DNA of 64,000 nt, from NCBI GenBank assembly GCA_022592435.1, contig JABYQS010000114.1, positions 1 through 64,000 of the forward strand, given 5' to 3'. The notes under the pieces were generated by a model that was not told the origin of the DNA, made no database searches, and saw only the letters and a program-made list of their open reading frames with translations. Source of the stretch: Cerioporus squamosus (lineage: Eukaryota > Basidiomycota > Agaricomycetes > Polyporales > Polyporaceae). Shown here in pieces: positions 35,651-48,100 of the stretch; within the stretch, counting starts at the first letter, position 1; each line of letters opens with the position of its first letter. Position numbers and translations under genes: made by a program.

Positions 35651-37737
35651 GATGCTTTCGACTCCGTTCATCATCCTTGCGTTCCTCTCAGCTTCTCTGG
35701 CCACGCCTGTGCAGCGTCGGGCACAGCCAGATGTCGCGACTCGGGGTTTCGTCGCCATAGGCCAGGCTTCTCAAGAGGCGACTGTGCCGCTCACGTTCGG
35801 TCTCCCGATGGCCGACCGAGACGGACTTCATGCGGCTCTCATGGACGTCAGTGACCCAGCGAGCCCCAACTATGGCAAGTACCTGTCGAAAGCCGAGGTA
35901 GCTCTCTCTCTCTCAAATCACAATTTCTGTTGCTTTCTGACCGTGATGGCATACTAGGTCGAGAAGTTCTCTGCGCCGACGGCTGAGACTGTCACGGCCG
36001 TCAAGAACTGGCTAGCCAAGCACAACCTCACTGCAGTTGCCGGGAAGTCCGGTAACTCGCTCCGCGTGAACGTCCCCGTCCACCAAGCGAACACGCTGCT
36101 CACCGCCAACTACACCAAGTACGAGCACAAAGCGACCGGCACGAAGGTTCTCCGGACGCTCTCCTACTCGCTTCCTGCCGAACTCGAGCAGCACCTGTCG
36201 TTCGTCTACCCTACCATCCAGTAAGAACACTCGCGTCGCGTATCGTCTCGAATCCCTGACCATCATTCACCTCTTTGTCTGGCACAGATTCATCCCGCCC
36301 GCGACAGGCAAACCTACCTACGAGCTGATAGGCTCCAGCGCGCCCAAGCCGGTACAGGAGAGGGCTACCGTCCCTGCGTCGTGCGCAAGCCAGACGACTC
36401 CCGCGTGTCTGCAAGCGTTGTACAACATCCCCGCCACGCCCGCAACAGCGTCGAGCAACAACATCTTCGTCGCCGGCTACCTCGACGAGATCGCGAACGT
36501 CTCAGAAGTGAAGGTCCGTCGATTTGTCACCCCTCACCGCTTCTGAAGCAGGTGCTCATGCGGAGAGCAGGCGCTGGCACAGCGGTTCCGCACGGACGTC
36601 CCGAACCCCACGTTCAACATTGTGTCCATCGACGACGGCGTCACCTCCGGGCCAGGAACCTTCGAAGCCGTACGTACATGCTCCTATCCAGGCATCGTGG
36701 TCGCTTGACTCGTGCGCTCAGAGCCTTGACATCGACTACACCGTTCTCCTCGCAACGGACGTACCGGTCACGTTTCTGTCTGTCGGAGACAGCTCTGTGC
36801 AGGGCTTCTTGGACCTGAACGACTATCTCATCAGTCTCGCCGACACACCCTACGTCCTGACGACCAGCTACGGCTTCTATGAATATGCCTTCGATGACGC
36901 GCACGACGTTGCAAAGTGAGTGGTTGTGATCTCTCCGGCCGTATCTCACTGACAAGCTCACGCTCCATCACAGCGCACTCTGCGATTCGTACATGCAGCT
37001 CGGTGCCCGTGGCACGTCCGTGCTGTTCTCTTCTGGAGATGGCGGCGTCTCCGGCGCTCAGAGCTCAAGCTGCCCCGACAACAAGTTCGTCGCAACCTTC
37101 CCCAGCGGCTGTCCCTAGTGAGTCTCCAGTCGTCCGCCACAGGCTGCACCCCTCTCTAACACAGCTTCCCACCTCAAGCGTGACATCGGTCGGCGGCACG
37201 ACAGGCGTCAACCCCGAAGTCGGCGTCGACTTCTCCTCCGGCGGGTTCTCCAACATCTTCCCCCGGCCCTCCTTCCAATCCACCGCCGTCCCGTCCTTCC
37301 TCACCTCTCTCGGCTCGACCTACGCCGGCCTCTACAACGTCTCCGGGCGCGGCTTCCCCGACGTCGCCGCCCAGGGCACCAACTTCGTCGTCGACGTCGC
37401 CGGCCAGTTCTACCTCATCGGCGGCACCAGCGCCTCCAGCCCGACCTTCGCTAGCCTCATCGCGCTCGTCAACGACCAGCTCCTCAGCGCGGGCAAGCCC
37501 GCGCTCGGGTTCCTAAACCCGCTCTTGTACAGCGCTGGGGCGAACTTCTTCAACGACATCACCTCTGGGAACAACCCTGGGTGCGGCACGGACGGCTTCA
37601 CCGCGACCACTGGATGGGACCCGGTACGTGGTTTGCGCTGAGTTGGATTGCGACGGTTCTGACAGGACTGCCTTTAGATCACCGGCTTGGGCACCGTCGA
37701 CTACGAACGCCTCCTCACCTATGCCGATAGCTTGTAG
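35651..37737 (+). CDS. Sedolisin-family serine-carboxyl peptidase (S53, tripeptidyl-peptidase-like)
   Basis: Secreted acidic peptidase of the S53 family. Eight exons: 35651-35897, 35958-36220, 36288-36513, 36571-36669, 36722-36915, 36974-37117, 37179-37623 and 37678-37737. The signal peptide is MLSTPFIILAFLSASLA. The prodomain (GQASQEATVPLTFGLP, NYGKYLSKAEV) is followed by the catalytic domain starting around residue 190. The catalytic Glu/Asp pair is in GTFEASLDIDYT (E and D four apart, formed across an intron), the oxyanion Asp in SSGDGGVSG, and the nucleophile Ser in GGTSASSPTFAS. The calcium-site motifs FNDIT and GWDPITGLG are at the C terminus. All expected residues are present and the ORF is complete. 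A diverged paralogue lies at 62642-64000. Confidence 0.95.
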
Positions 37738-38035
37738 GACGGTGAGCGGTCGTGGCCATGGAGACAGAGACTATCATTCACATTACGACTGTAGCACGAC
37801 AGAGATGATTTGTTTACCTCGTGTTTGTTCATAGACACTCGGTGTTGTATGTTGTAGAACACATGGCTATGCAGAATACACAGCAGTCCAAATATGCGCG
37901 TGTTGTTGTATCCATCACACTACGCGCGAACCCTCTATACAAAGATACACCGCGTTCCGAGTACGTTGCCTTCTATGCCCAACTTAGACACGCGTGAAGG
38001 TGCCGTGACCGTCCTCGGGTCCACCATCCTCGCAT

Positions 38036-38983
38036 TTACCACGGGACATGCTTGCCTTCGAAGTTGAAGAACTGGCCCGAGTCCTCCCGTTTGAGGGAGA
38101 GGATGGTCTTGAGCACGCCCGCGACGCCGACCGAGACCGGATGCATCGCGTTCTCCCCGCCCATGTCTGAACAAACGTTCGCATCAGCACACCGTTGGGA
38201 CTGCAACGAAAGAAAAGCACTCGCCTGTCTGGAGCCACCCGGGGCACATCGAGATCGCCGTGATCTCCGGCTTCTCCTTCGCCTCCTTATACGTCTGCGC
38301 GAGCAAGGACATTCGCGTCCGTCAGCTCCTCCCCGGACGACATAGTATGCGGGCGCGACATACCAGCATGTTCAGCGCGGTCTTCGAGATCCCGTACGAG
38401 GCGCCGATAACGCCCCAGTTTGAGCCAATGCTGCCCATCGTGCTCGAGACGTTCACAATCGTCTTCTTCTCGCTCTTCTCCACGAGACCGACGAACGCCT
38501 GCGCGACGGCCGCGGGCCCGGCGACGTTCGTCACGAAGGTCTGCTGCAGGACGTCGAGGTCCATGCCGAACGCCGTGTCTGCTCCACCGGGCACTGAGTT
38601 TCGAACGATCAGCCGCATGCAGTAAAATAGGGGCTGGGTCGGCACTCACGATCCCGGCGTTGTTGATGAGGTAGTCGATGCCCTTCTCTCCTACGATACC
38701 AGCGACTTCCTTCGCCGCCTGCTTGATGGACGCTTTGTCGGCGACATCGAGCGCAACGACGTGGAGCTTCCCGCCGGCCGTCTCAGCGAGCTGCTGCAGG
38801 TCCGCAGCCTTCGCCGGGTTCCTGCACGCGGCGACGACGGTGTTGGAGGGCGATTGGAGGAGCTGCTTGACCATCTCGAGGCCGATGCCGCGGTTCGCCC
38901 TGCGCGTTGGGCGTGAGCGTCGTAGACGAATGACGGACCCGCGAGACGCACCCAGTGATGAGCCAGACGTATTCTTGTGCCAT
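38036..38983 (-). CDS. Short-chain dehydrogenase/reductase (sniffer/C-factor-like)
   Basis: NAD(P)-dependent oxidoreductase of the SDR superfamily. ATG 38983-38981 (MAQEYVWLITG). Intron 1 splits the cofactor motif TGANRGIGLE. Further motifs are DVADKAS, NNAGI (before intron 2), NVSSTMGSIGSNWG and the catalytic YGISK (Tyr-x-x-x-Lys), then MCPGWLQTDMGG. The C terminus is FEGKHVPW with TAA at 38038-38036. Four introns keep the frame. The SDR pattern with MGS-x-x-x-NWG and PGWxxTDMGG fits small fungal carbonyl-reductase-like proteins related to sniffer. The substrate cannot be deduced. The gene is followed downstream by the convergent sedolisin gene. Confidence 0.9.
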
Positions 38984-39275
38984 TGTCGCGAGAGGTGTCG
39001 TTTGGATGCGTGGTTGCCCTGGCCTTGCGGCCTTGGTATATATACGGGTGCGCATAGCCCGAGGTCGTGTTACGCGTCGCTATCGGATGATCGGCTGTGC
39101 CAGCCCCTCCTCGAGCTCCGTCGGGCTTCGTCATCCAATATGTGGATGAACAGGGGTGCGAGTGCGACAGTGCACGACGCACGGACAGTAGTAATGAGAT
39201 CAACACACGCGCTCAGGCCATCCGCTGAATAATATAGCGGTCCACATACTGAAATACACGTTCGGTGATACACCT

Positions 39276-40616
39276 CTAGCTCGTCATGTCGCTCACGCAC
39301 TCCCACACGCCCTTCAAGTTCTCCTTCCACAGCGTCACCTTCCCGTCCCCGCAGCTCACCGCGAGGATGTTCCCCGCCAGCGACCATGACACGCGCCAGA
39401 CGACGTCCGGGAACTTGCCCGCGGGCGCAGCAGCCCCGCCCGCCTGCGTCGGCGACACAGACGCGGACGACGGGTCCAGCGCAGTCTTCACCCACGGCGC
39501 CGTCAGCGAGTCCTTTGTCCAAATGAGCACCGTCTTGTCCTGCGCGCCAGTCTTATCAGCCATCACTCAGTCTCGGAGAACACGCGAACGCACCTGAGAA
39601 GCAGTAGCAATGTAGCTCCTGGGCAGGCCGATGTTCGGTGCCCAGGCGACGTCGCGCACCCAGTCGGCGTGCCCGTCGAGCACGTCCTCCTCCACCCACG
39701 CCTGCGTGTCGTCGCGGAAGCCCCAGATCTTCACCAGGTTGTCGCACCCTGCGCTCGCGAACCGCTTCACGCTCTGCACCGCCGCAGGAGCCTGTCCAGG
39801 GACCGTGTTCGACGGTTGCGGCACGAGCAGAGAACCGGGCTGTACAGCGGGAGCCCAGGACACGGCGTTGCACCCGATCGCGTGGCCTTCAAAGACGTCC
39901 GCGCCCCATGTACCGTCGTCTTTTCCCTACTATATCAGCGAGAGCAGCTGAAAAGGACGCTGCAGACCTACTCTTGAAGGTGAGGACAGAGATCGTGCCG
40001 TCCGAAGACGCGCACGCTAGGATCGCACCGAGCTCATGTGGAGCCCACGAAACCGAGTTGACTGGGGGCAGGTCAAACACAGCACGTACCGCACGTAAGC
40101 GACGGACGCACCAGAAGCCTTGTGGAGAGTGTGCTCCTTGATCTTCGACCAGCCTCCCGCCCCGGGTCCCTGGCCCTGCTGCTCCTTCCAGATGATGACC
40201 TTGCCGTCGTACGAGCACGACGCCAGGATCTGCCCAAACTTGGGGTGCGCCCACGCCACTTGCCATACGGGCCCTGTGTGACTGCCGAAACGCGTCGAGC
40301 TCGGGACCACTCGGCGCACCAACTGCGAGAACTCACCCTTTCAACGTATGCCCGCTCGTGCGCTGCGTCTCGCCGTCCACGACATCAAACACCTTCACCG
40401 TCCTGTCCGACGAACACGTCGCGAGCCGTTTTCCGTAGTAGTCGAGTTGGGCGTCGTGCTGTTGAGCAGTCAGTCCGCGCCGTTCGTGTCGGGTGCGGGC
40501 GACGTACGATGATGTCCTCGTGGTAGGTCTCGATGGGAGTCGGCTCCCCGGTCGTTGTCGACGGCTGTATGCGCAGTGAGCAGGATTCGAGAGACAAGCG
40601 GACGTTAGCGTACCAT
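39276..40616 (-). CDS. SEC13: Sec13, WD40 subunit of COPII coat and nuclear pore
   Basis: Sec13 pairs with Sec31 in the COPII cage and with Nup145C in the nuclear pore. The ATG (40616-40614) stands alone in exon 1: a 49-nt intron (gtacgc to atacag, 40613-40565) follows immediately, then [12 protein letters not shown] repeats follow in order: [120 protein letters not shown] and [12 protein letters not shown], ending SDMTS. The six-blade pattern and the HPKFG and WAPHE motifs are typical Sec13. Frames join cleanly across the introns. Confidence 0.95.
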
Positions 40617-40786
40617 GATTGTACGTTGGAAGTAACGTAGAGGCACGCTGCACACGTCGTCGGCCAGCGAGCGCCTACGTCCGCTGACATCACGTGAGCA
40701 GCGCGCATCCTGGGCGCCAAAAAGTTCTGCTCGAAGTCGCAGGCGGCAGTCTCAGTCTTCAGCTTCCTCCTCACACCGTCCTACCC
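40617..40786. promoter_or_regulatory. Divergent promoter region of SEC13 and RRP9
   Basis: 170 bp separate the two ATGs. A CT-rich stretch lies at about 40753-40785 before the RRP9 start. No TATA box is evident. Confidence 0.55.
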
Positions 40787-42829
40787 ATGCCCGACGCCTT
40801 CTTCGCCAGCTCCAAAAACCGCAAACGCAAGCGGTCTGCACCCCGCGATGCCGCCGGGCCCTCGACGTCCAAAGGCGCAGGGCGCGCAGCAGGAGGGAAG
40901 CCCACAGCGCGGAAGCAGCAGGCCTCCAAGTCCAAGACTGCTCCGAAGCGCACCGCAGACGAAGAGCTCTCCGATGCTACCCCGGACGACGACGACCGCG
41001 AGGGGATTGACGACATGGACCTGCGGGCGCCGGACGTCGACCCCGACGCGTACGAGAGCGCGGAGGAGGACGAGGACGAGACCCCAGCGCAGAAGCGGCT
41101 CCGGCTCGCTAAGCTCTACCTCCACAACGTGAAGCAAGGCCTGTCACTCGGTGCGCACATCCCCTCTGAATCGCTCACTGTCTGTTTGCTTTACTTGTGC
41201 TCACTCGTCCGTATCCGTAGCGGACGGCGAGTTTGACGCGGCCGAGATTGACAGAGAGCTCATCTCTGCGAGGCTCAAGCAAGATGTGATGGAACACTCG
41301 GGGAAGGTGCACCTCTTCGTAGCGGACAAGGTCAGTCTCTCCTCGCTCCCATCCCGCGCGGACTCCACTCAGTCTCTCTTCCTTTTTCAGTACGACCTCC
41401 AACACGCCCCGTCAATACGCACAAAACGCGCACACCGATTCTCCGTAACGGCAGCCGTCGCGTCCCCCGACGCCCGCTGGCTCTACACCTCCGGCAAGGA
41501 AGGCTCGATCGTCAAGTGGGACCTGCACACTGGCCGGCAGGCACACACCTTCCACAAGTCCCGCCCCGACAAGGGGAAGGGCAAGGGCAAAGGGAAGGGC
41601 AAGGACAACGCGGGCGAGCTGCAAGGCCACACAGACGAAGTGTGGGCGCTGGCCGTCAGCCCGGACGGCAAGTACCTCGCCAGCGGCGGCAAGGACCGGC
41701 GTGTCGGCGTGTGGGACGTGGAGAAGAACGAGTGGGTGCGGGGCTTCGGGGGACACCGCGACTGCATATCTGTCAGTTTCTTTCCCCTTTCCCTTTTCAT
41801 TCCCTACCAGTTCGCCATCACACTGGGCCGCTGACACTCGCGTGCACAGGCCCTCGCGTTCCGAAAAGCGCAACCATCCCTACAAACCCCAACGCAGCTC
41901 TACTCCGGGTCGTACGACCGGTCGCTGAAGCTCTTCGACCTCTCCACGATGGGCTACGTCGAGACGCTCTTCGGCCACCAGGCCCGGTGCTCTCCATCGA
42001 CGCACTCAACGGGGAGACAGCGGTCAGCGCAGGGGGGCGCGACAAGACGGTGCGATACTGGAAGGTCCCAGAAGAGACGCAGCTGGTGTTCAGGGGCGGC
42101 GGCGGGAGCAAGTGGCAAGACGACCTTGAGGGGATGGACGAGGACGAGGACGGAGGGGCACCGAAGGCGGAGGCGAAGTCGGAGAAGTTCGTGGAGGGCA
42201 GCATCGAGTGCGTCGCGATGATCGACGAGACGATGTTCGTCAGCGGCGGGGACAGCGGGTATGCGTCTCCTAACTCTCCAGTTTTCGTCTCGCTCACCCC
42301 CTCCCGCAGATCCATCAGCCTCTGGTCGACACAGCGCAAGAAGCCCGTCTTCACCCAAGCGCTCGCGCACGGGATGGACCTCGCGCAGGTCGACGCCCCT
42401 CTCATCGAGACCGTCCGCAAGCCGCGCTGGATCACCGCGCTGGGCAGCCTCCGCTACTCGGACCTCTTCGCCTCGGGCTCCTGGGACGGCGCGATCCGCC
42501 TCTGGAAGCTCGACGCCCGGCTCAGGTCGTTCGCCCTCGTCGGCACGTTCCCCGCGCCCGGCGTCGTCAACTCGCTGCAGTTCGTCACCCCGCCTGCGGA
42601 CTCGGCGTTCTTGGCTGCTGCCGCGTGGGCGGCGCTGCCGCGCGGGGATGGAGAAGGGGAGGGGGACGCGCGGGCGGACGCGCGTCGTGCGGCGGTCGCG
42701 GTGTCGGCCCCGACGACGTTGCTGGTTGCGGGTGTCGGGCACGAGCTCCGGGCAGGGCGGTGGATACACCAGAAAGGCTCTGGAGAGATGAATGGTGCAG
42801 CCGTGTTCGCGCTGCATCCTCGGACATGA
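40787..42829 (+). CDS. RRP9: Rrp9/U3-55K WD40 protein of the U3 snoRNP, with an apparent 1-nt frameshift
   Basis: Rrp9 binds U3 snoRNA for 18S rRNA processing. ATG 40787. A basic, acidic-patched N terminus (RKRKRSAPRD, DDDDREGIDD) is followed by the family segment QKRLRLAKLYLHNVKQGLSL, EFDAAEIDRELISARL and then WD repeats: RFSVTAAVASPDARWLYTSG, ELQGHTDEVWALAVSPDGKYLASGGKD, FGGHRDCIS, QLYSGSYDRSLKLFDLSTM, VLSIDALNGETAVSAGGRDKTVRYW, FASGSWDGAIRLW. A Gly/Lys low-complexity loop (KGKGKGKGK) sits between blades. After GYVETLFGHQA the frame must shift by one base near 41984-41986 to continue with VLSIDAL; one C appears missing from a C run (gcccgg, expected gccccgg). Everything else is intact and RRP9 is normally essential, so a consensus error is likely. 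Confidence 0.9.
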
Positions 42830-43037
42830 CAACCGCAGTGTAGCCGTTACTTGTTGTCTATCTTGCACTACTGAGTCTGACGAATCACACAAAATCTATC
42901 TTGCACTCTACGGTGTGAATGAGACGTGCTCGACAGATGAGTGAGTGTCGTTCTGCGCGCTCAGATATAACGGATGCGTCGAGTTGTCAAAGAGACCCGC
43001 GAACTATATAGTAAGACAACAGACCAGACCGGACACG

Positions 43038-44984
43038 CTACACGAAGCTCTCCTCGAGCTCGCGGTGTATCGAGAACGAGATCCGCCTCTGCGTCTTCGC
43101 CGCCCTCCGCCCGCCCGTCGTGCGCTGCTCCTGACACACAAACGTGTCCGGCGCGCCCTCCCACTCGTCGAGCACGTCCAGCCGCCCCACCTCCCGCTCC
43201 TCCTCCCGGTCCGGCGGCCCAAACAGGTCCAGCGCGAGCTGCGTGTGGCTCACCCCCGCGTACGTCGTCACGCACCGCGGGTTCACCAGTATCCGCGCCG
43301 CGAGGAACACCGCGTTCGGGATCGTCAGCCGCGGCCCCCCGCCGCCGTCCGCCGCCGCCGCGTCCGCGTACACGTCTGGTGGGTCCGCCGCGGGCAGGTC
43401 CGACGCGTCGTAGTCCGAGCCCGCGTTCGCGTCCGCGTCGTCCTTCGCCTTCGGCTTGTCTGCCTGGCGCGCCGCGAGCGGGTCGCCCTCTGCAGGCTCC
43501 GGCTCCGGCTCCGGCGCAGGTTCGGGTTCGGGCGCACGCTTCCTCTTCGCCGCGTTCGGGCTCTGCGCGGTCGTCGCGGCGACGTCGGGCTCGATCACCT
43601 TCATGCCCTCCTTCGCCTTCCACACCCACAGGTCGCGGCAGAACCACGCCTGCGTGCTGTCCAGACACGGCGCGTCGGGGTCGCGCTCGGGCACGTCCCC
43701 GTGGCTCGCGGTCGAGTTGAAGTAGTCCGTGCCGGCGCGGTACGCGATCCCTTCGTAGTACGACTGCGCGGGGTCGACGACGTGCGTGCCGGACTCGCAG
43801 CAGAACACCTGGAAGGGCAGGTGCTGCGTGTACCGCTGTGCGCTCGTCGGGTCGCGCGGGGGCACGGAGGTCAGCGAGGACTCGGAGATGGCGGACGACT
43901 TGGATTGGCGGAACTGGTCGCCGTTGATGTCGCGTGTCCGCCAACTGCGACAGGGTCAGCGTGTATGCACGAACATGGAGCAAAAGCGACGCACCGGTCG
44001 GAGAAAATGAAGAACCCGTTGTGTTCCGCCCAGTCCATGCCACAGACCATGGCCGCATCGTTCACGACGCTGACCTTGATCGTCTCGAGGATGTCGTTCG
44101 GGCACGTGAACCCCTTGAGCCAGATGACGCGGTCGAACTGGATGCCCCGACGCTCGCGCAGCTCATGAAGGGGCTCGAGGACGAGGTTCCGGGTGTACGC
44201 CTCTTCGAGCGGATAGTAGGCGGCGGAAGGGTCCTCGGTCATGCCCGGCACGCGACGTATCCGGAACGGCACGCCGAGCAGGGTGAGGACGGCCTCGCAG
44301 AGGTCGGTCAGGGTCTCGGTGGAGTCGGAGGAGTCGTAGTCGAGCATGGAGACGAAGATGTTCGAGGAGCCGAGGCGCTTGGCGAGCTGGACGATGACCG
44401 CGAGCTGGTCGACGAGGAAGTGGTCGGCGGAGTGGATGACCATGCCGACGTAGTAGAGCTTGTTCTGCCGCGCGAGGTCCTCGTACGCATCCTCGTACTT
44501 GTTCTGCCCGAACGGGCGCGTGAGCGTCGGACAGAGTGCGGCGACCCAGCCGTTGAGCGTGAGGAGCTGCTCGATGGCGGACAGCACGGACTGCTCGTCC
44601 ATGTGCGAGGTGTCGTGGCCGAGGATGCTGCTAACGTTGAGCGGACACAAGGTGCGAGACGCAGGACACTCACTATGGCTTCTGGAACCGCTCCCAGTAG
44701 TCCTGCACACCGTCGTCGACCATGTCCTTGAAGAGGTCGGGCCGCTCGTCGCGGCCCATGCGGACCTGGAGGAACTGGTGCTTGCGCGCATCGAGCAGCT
44801 TGTCAGAGCGGAAGGCAAGGTCCAGCACGTTTCGTTTCCGGATCTCCTTGGGGTCGGCTGATTCGTAAAGCGAGGAGACGGAGGAGGCGTCGGAGGCAGG
44901 GGCGATGAGCAGTTTGAAGGCGAAAGCGAGGCCAGCGAGAATAAGCACGCGGACAACCGTCCGCCGTCGGATCACGAGAGCCAT
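43038..44984 (-). CDS. GT69 (CAP59/CMT1-type) glycosyltransferase, putative alpha-1,3-mannosyltransferase
   Basis: Golgi type II membrane enzyme of CAZy GT69, the family of cryptococcal CAP59 and CMT1. ATG 44984-44982 ([11 protein letters not shown]) opens a short cytoplasmic tail and a signal-anchor ([18 protein letters not shown]). The lumenal domain includes [76 protein letters not shown] and [17 protein letters not shown], then [13 protein letters not shown] and [49 protein letters not shown] Pro/Glu and Asp/Ala-rich insert ([13 protein letters not shown], about 43395-43590) interrupts the C-terminal part, and an extra ~50-residue basic tail follows. Two introns were found, both phase-consistent. 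In Cryptococcus the family adds mannose to capsule or wall polymers; the substrate here is unknown. Confidence 0.88.
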
Positions 44985-45197
44985 GCGGGGCAGAGAGCGC
45001 AACCCGCGACGAGCGTCGAGGAGGGGTGGACCGGGAGCGAGGTGGAGGACAAGCTACACAAGCAGCGTCCTCCACAGGCGCCGACAGTACTCCCGATGCA
45101 GATCCCGGCGTCTAAAGTTCTGGCATGGCTCGGTTGCGCGGGTTCCGACGGCCAGCTCTTTTGCTCACCGTCCACAACATCGAGCTCGTCGGCAGCC
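44985..45197. promoter_or_regulatory. Divergent promoter region of the GT69 gene and MEF1
   Basis: 213 bp between the two ATGs. No clear TATA box was seen. Confidence 0.5.
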
Positions 45198-48100
45198 ATG
45201 TTGCGCTCGGCCGCATTCCAGGCCTGTCTCCGCACCCGTCCAAACCCTCGACTTCCCTCCGTCCCTGCGCTCTCATCTCGTCTCTGGTCTCTCTCTGCCC
45301 GCCGGAATGCTGCCACCGCTGCTGCTGTCAAGCCCACGGAGGGCTCGGAGGAGCCCGCACCGAAGGAGTACCCCAAGTACGACCTCACGGAAGACGACCT
45401 GAAGCGTCTTCGCTTCCAGAGGAACATCGGTGTCTCCGCCCACATCGACTCTGGCAAGACGACGTTGACGGAACGGATTCTTTACTACACCGGGCGTATC
45501 AGCGCAATTCACGAGGTGCGCGCATACTCGTTTTGACTGTCGTTCTATCTGTGGACTGCTTGCTTGAGAGAACAAAATCGACGCGTGTCTGTTGCACCAG
45601 ATTATAGGTGGCGTATAGCGGCGAGCGTAGTCAACCTGCCGTCCAGCTATCATCCGAAAACGTCACGTGTTGGGCCATAGGCAGCGTATAGGCGGTCGAT
45701 AGGTTTCCTCCGTGCACCAACGCTTGCCTTTGTCCTTGCCTATCGCCTGGTGCAAAAGGGACATGCGCGTGCAGTGGTGAGCTCACGGCACTCTTCGTGA
45801 GCACGGCCTTAGCCTCTGCGAATCCGTGCTCTTCTCGTCCGCTTCCTCTCACCTGCACAAGAGACGCCTCGCGTTCGCTTCGGCCAGTCGATGCAATGAC
45901 GGGCAGCTCGCCCGGTTTGCCCGGTGAAAGCTTTAGATGACATGTGCGAGCCTGTGGGCTACCCGTTGGCTGTGGACAGATAGGCATGGATCTACCGCGA
46001 CATCGGCCGGGTACAGGCCGGGCTTGGAGGAGTCCGGTGTTGCGGCAGATCCAAGCAGAAGACGAAAAAAAGGTGTCGTGCCTGCAGCACAACCCCCGAG
46101 GCCACAAAACCTGCGAATTGCGGACTCGGGCCTAGTTGCGCGTAGGGCGTGAGCCTATGACACTCCGCGCGAGCACGGCCCTCGCCTCTGCGGATCCGCG
46201 CTCCTTTTATCTGCTTCGTCTCCCATGCGTCCACGGGCAACACTCACACTTGTACAGGTCCGCGGGCGTGACAACGTTGGCGCAAAAATGGACAGTATGG
46301 AACTCGAACGCGAGAAGGGTATCACCATCCAGAGCGCCGCGACCTTCTGCGACTGGGAAGCCACCATGCCGGCCACGGGCAACAAGGAGAAGTACGCCAT
46401 CAACATCATCGACACACCCGGTATGCATAGCCCCCCTTCACTCGAGTAAGAACACGCCGCTGACTCTGCGCTTTCAGGCCACGTTGACTTTACGATAGAG
46501 GTAGAGCGCGCTCTTCGCGTCCTCGACGGTGCTATTCTCGTGCTCTGTGCCGTGGCAGGCGTGCAGAGTCAAACGACAACGGTAGACAGGCAGATGCGGC
46601 GGTACAACGTCCCCCGGATATCTTTCATCAACAAGATGGATCGGTAATGGCCTCACCCCTCATGCAGCGCGACTAAAACACTGACGCTCCTCGCAGTCCC
46701 GGTGCAAACCCCTGGCGTGTTATCAACCAGATTCGGCAGAAGCTCAAGATCGCCGCGGCGGCAGTCCAGGTTCCCATCGGCGTCGAGGACGATCTACGCG
46801 GCGTCGTCGATCTCGTCCGTTGGAAGGCCATCTACAACCAGGGCGAGAAGGGTAACCAGGTAGTCGAGTCGGACGAGATCCCCGCCGAGGCCCTCGAGCT
46901 CGCCAAGGAGAAGCGGCGCGAGCTCATTGAGCAGCTCGCCGAGGTCGACGACGAGATTGGCGAGCTCCTCATCATGGACGAGGACCCGACCACGGCCCAG
47001 CTCGCGGACGCCATCCGTCGCGCGACCACCAGTCTCAAGTTCTCCCCCGTATTCCTCGGCTCCGCGATCAAGAACACGGCTGTGCAGCCCCTCCTCGACG
47101 GTGTCTGCGCGTACCTTCCTCAGCCCGCCGAGCACAAGGTCACTGCCCACGACACCTCGCTCCCCGTCTCCGCTCCTCCCGTCGAACTCACTCCCGCGTC
47201 TGCCGCCCCTCTCGTCGCGCTCGCGTTCAAGCTTGAGGAGGGCCGCTTTGGTCAGCTGACGTACATGCGGGTCTACCAGGGCACGATGCGCAAGGGCCAG
47301 TTTATCTACCACGCGCGCACGGGCAAGAAGGTCAAGGTCCCGCGTCTCGTCCGCATGCACAGCAACGAGATGGAGGACATCCAAGAAATCGGACCGGGCG
47401 AGATCTGCGCCATCTTCGGCATCGACTGCGCTTCTGGCGACACCTTCACCGACGGCTCGACGACCTTCTCCATGGTACGGACCCGCGAACCTGACCACTG
47501 TGACCCGTGCTATACTCACGTCTCGTACAGACGTCCATGTTCGTTCCTGAACCGGTCATCTCCCTGGCCTTGAAGCCCGTCGGCCAAGAGACACCGAACT
47601 TCTCGCGCGCTCTCAACCGGTTCCAGAAGGAGGACCCGACGTTCCGCGTCCATATCGACAAGGAGAGCAAGGAGGTCAGTTTGTCCGCGTGCGCCGCCGG
47701 TTGCTGCGCGCTCACATAGCTCTCCAGACGATCATCTCCGGCATGGGTGAGCTCCACCTCGAGATCTACGTCGAGCGGATGAAGCGCGAGTACAACGTCG
47801 AGTGCACGACCGGCAAGCCGCGCGTCGCCTTCCGCGAGACGATCACCCAGCGCGCCGACTTCTTCTACACGCACAAGAAGCAGAGCGGCGGCGCCGGCCA
47901 GTACGCGCGCGTCATTGGCTTCGTCGAGCCGATGCAGATGGACGAGGAGACGGGCAAGGACACTGAGTTCGTCAACCAGGTCATGGGCGGCAACATCCCG
48001 TCCAACTACATCCCCGCCTGCGAGAAGGTGCCGCCGCATTTTTGCTACTTCTGCCTCCGTACTTCACACTGACGGACGGGTTCGTGACAGGGCTTCTACG

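Noticed and set aside
45516..46257. Nested gene in the long MEF1 intron
   Set aside because: Only short ORFs without motifs, and no splice-site pairs.
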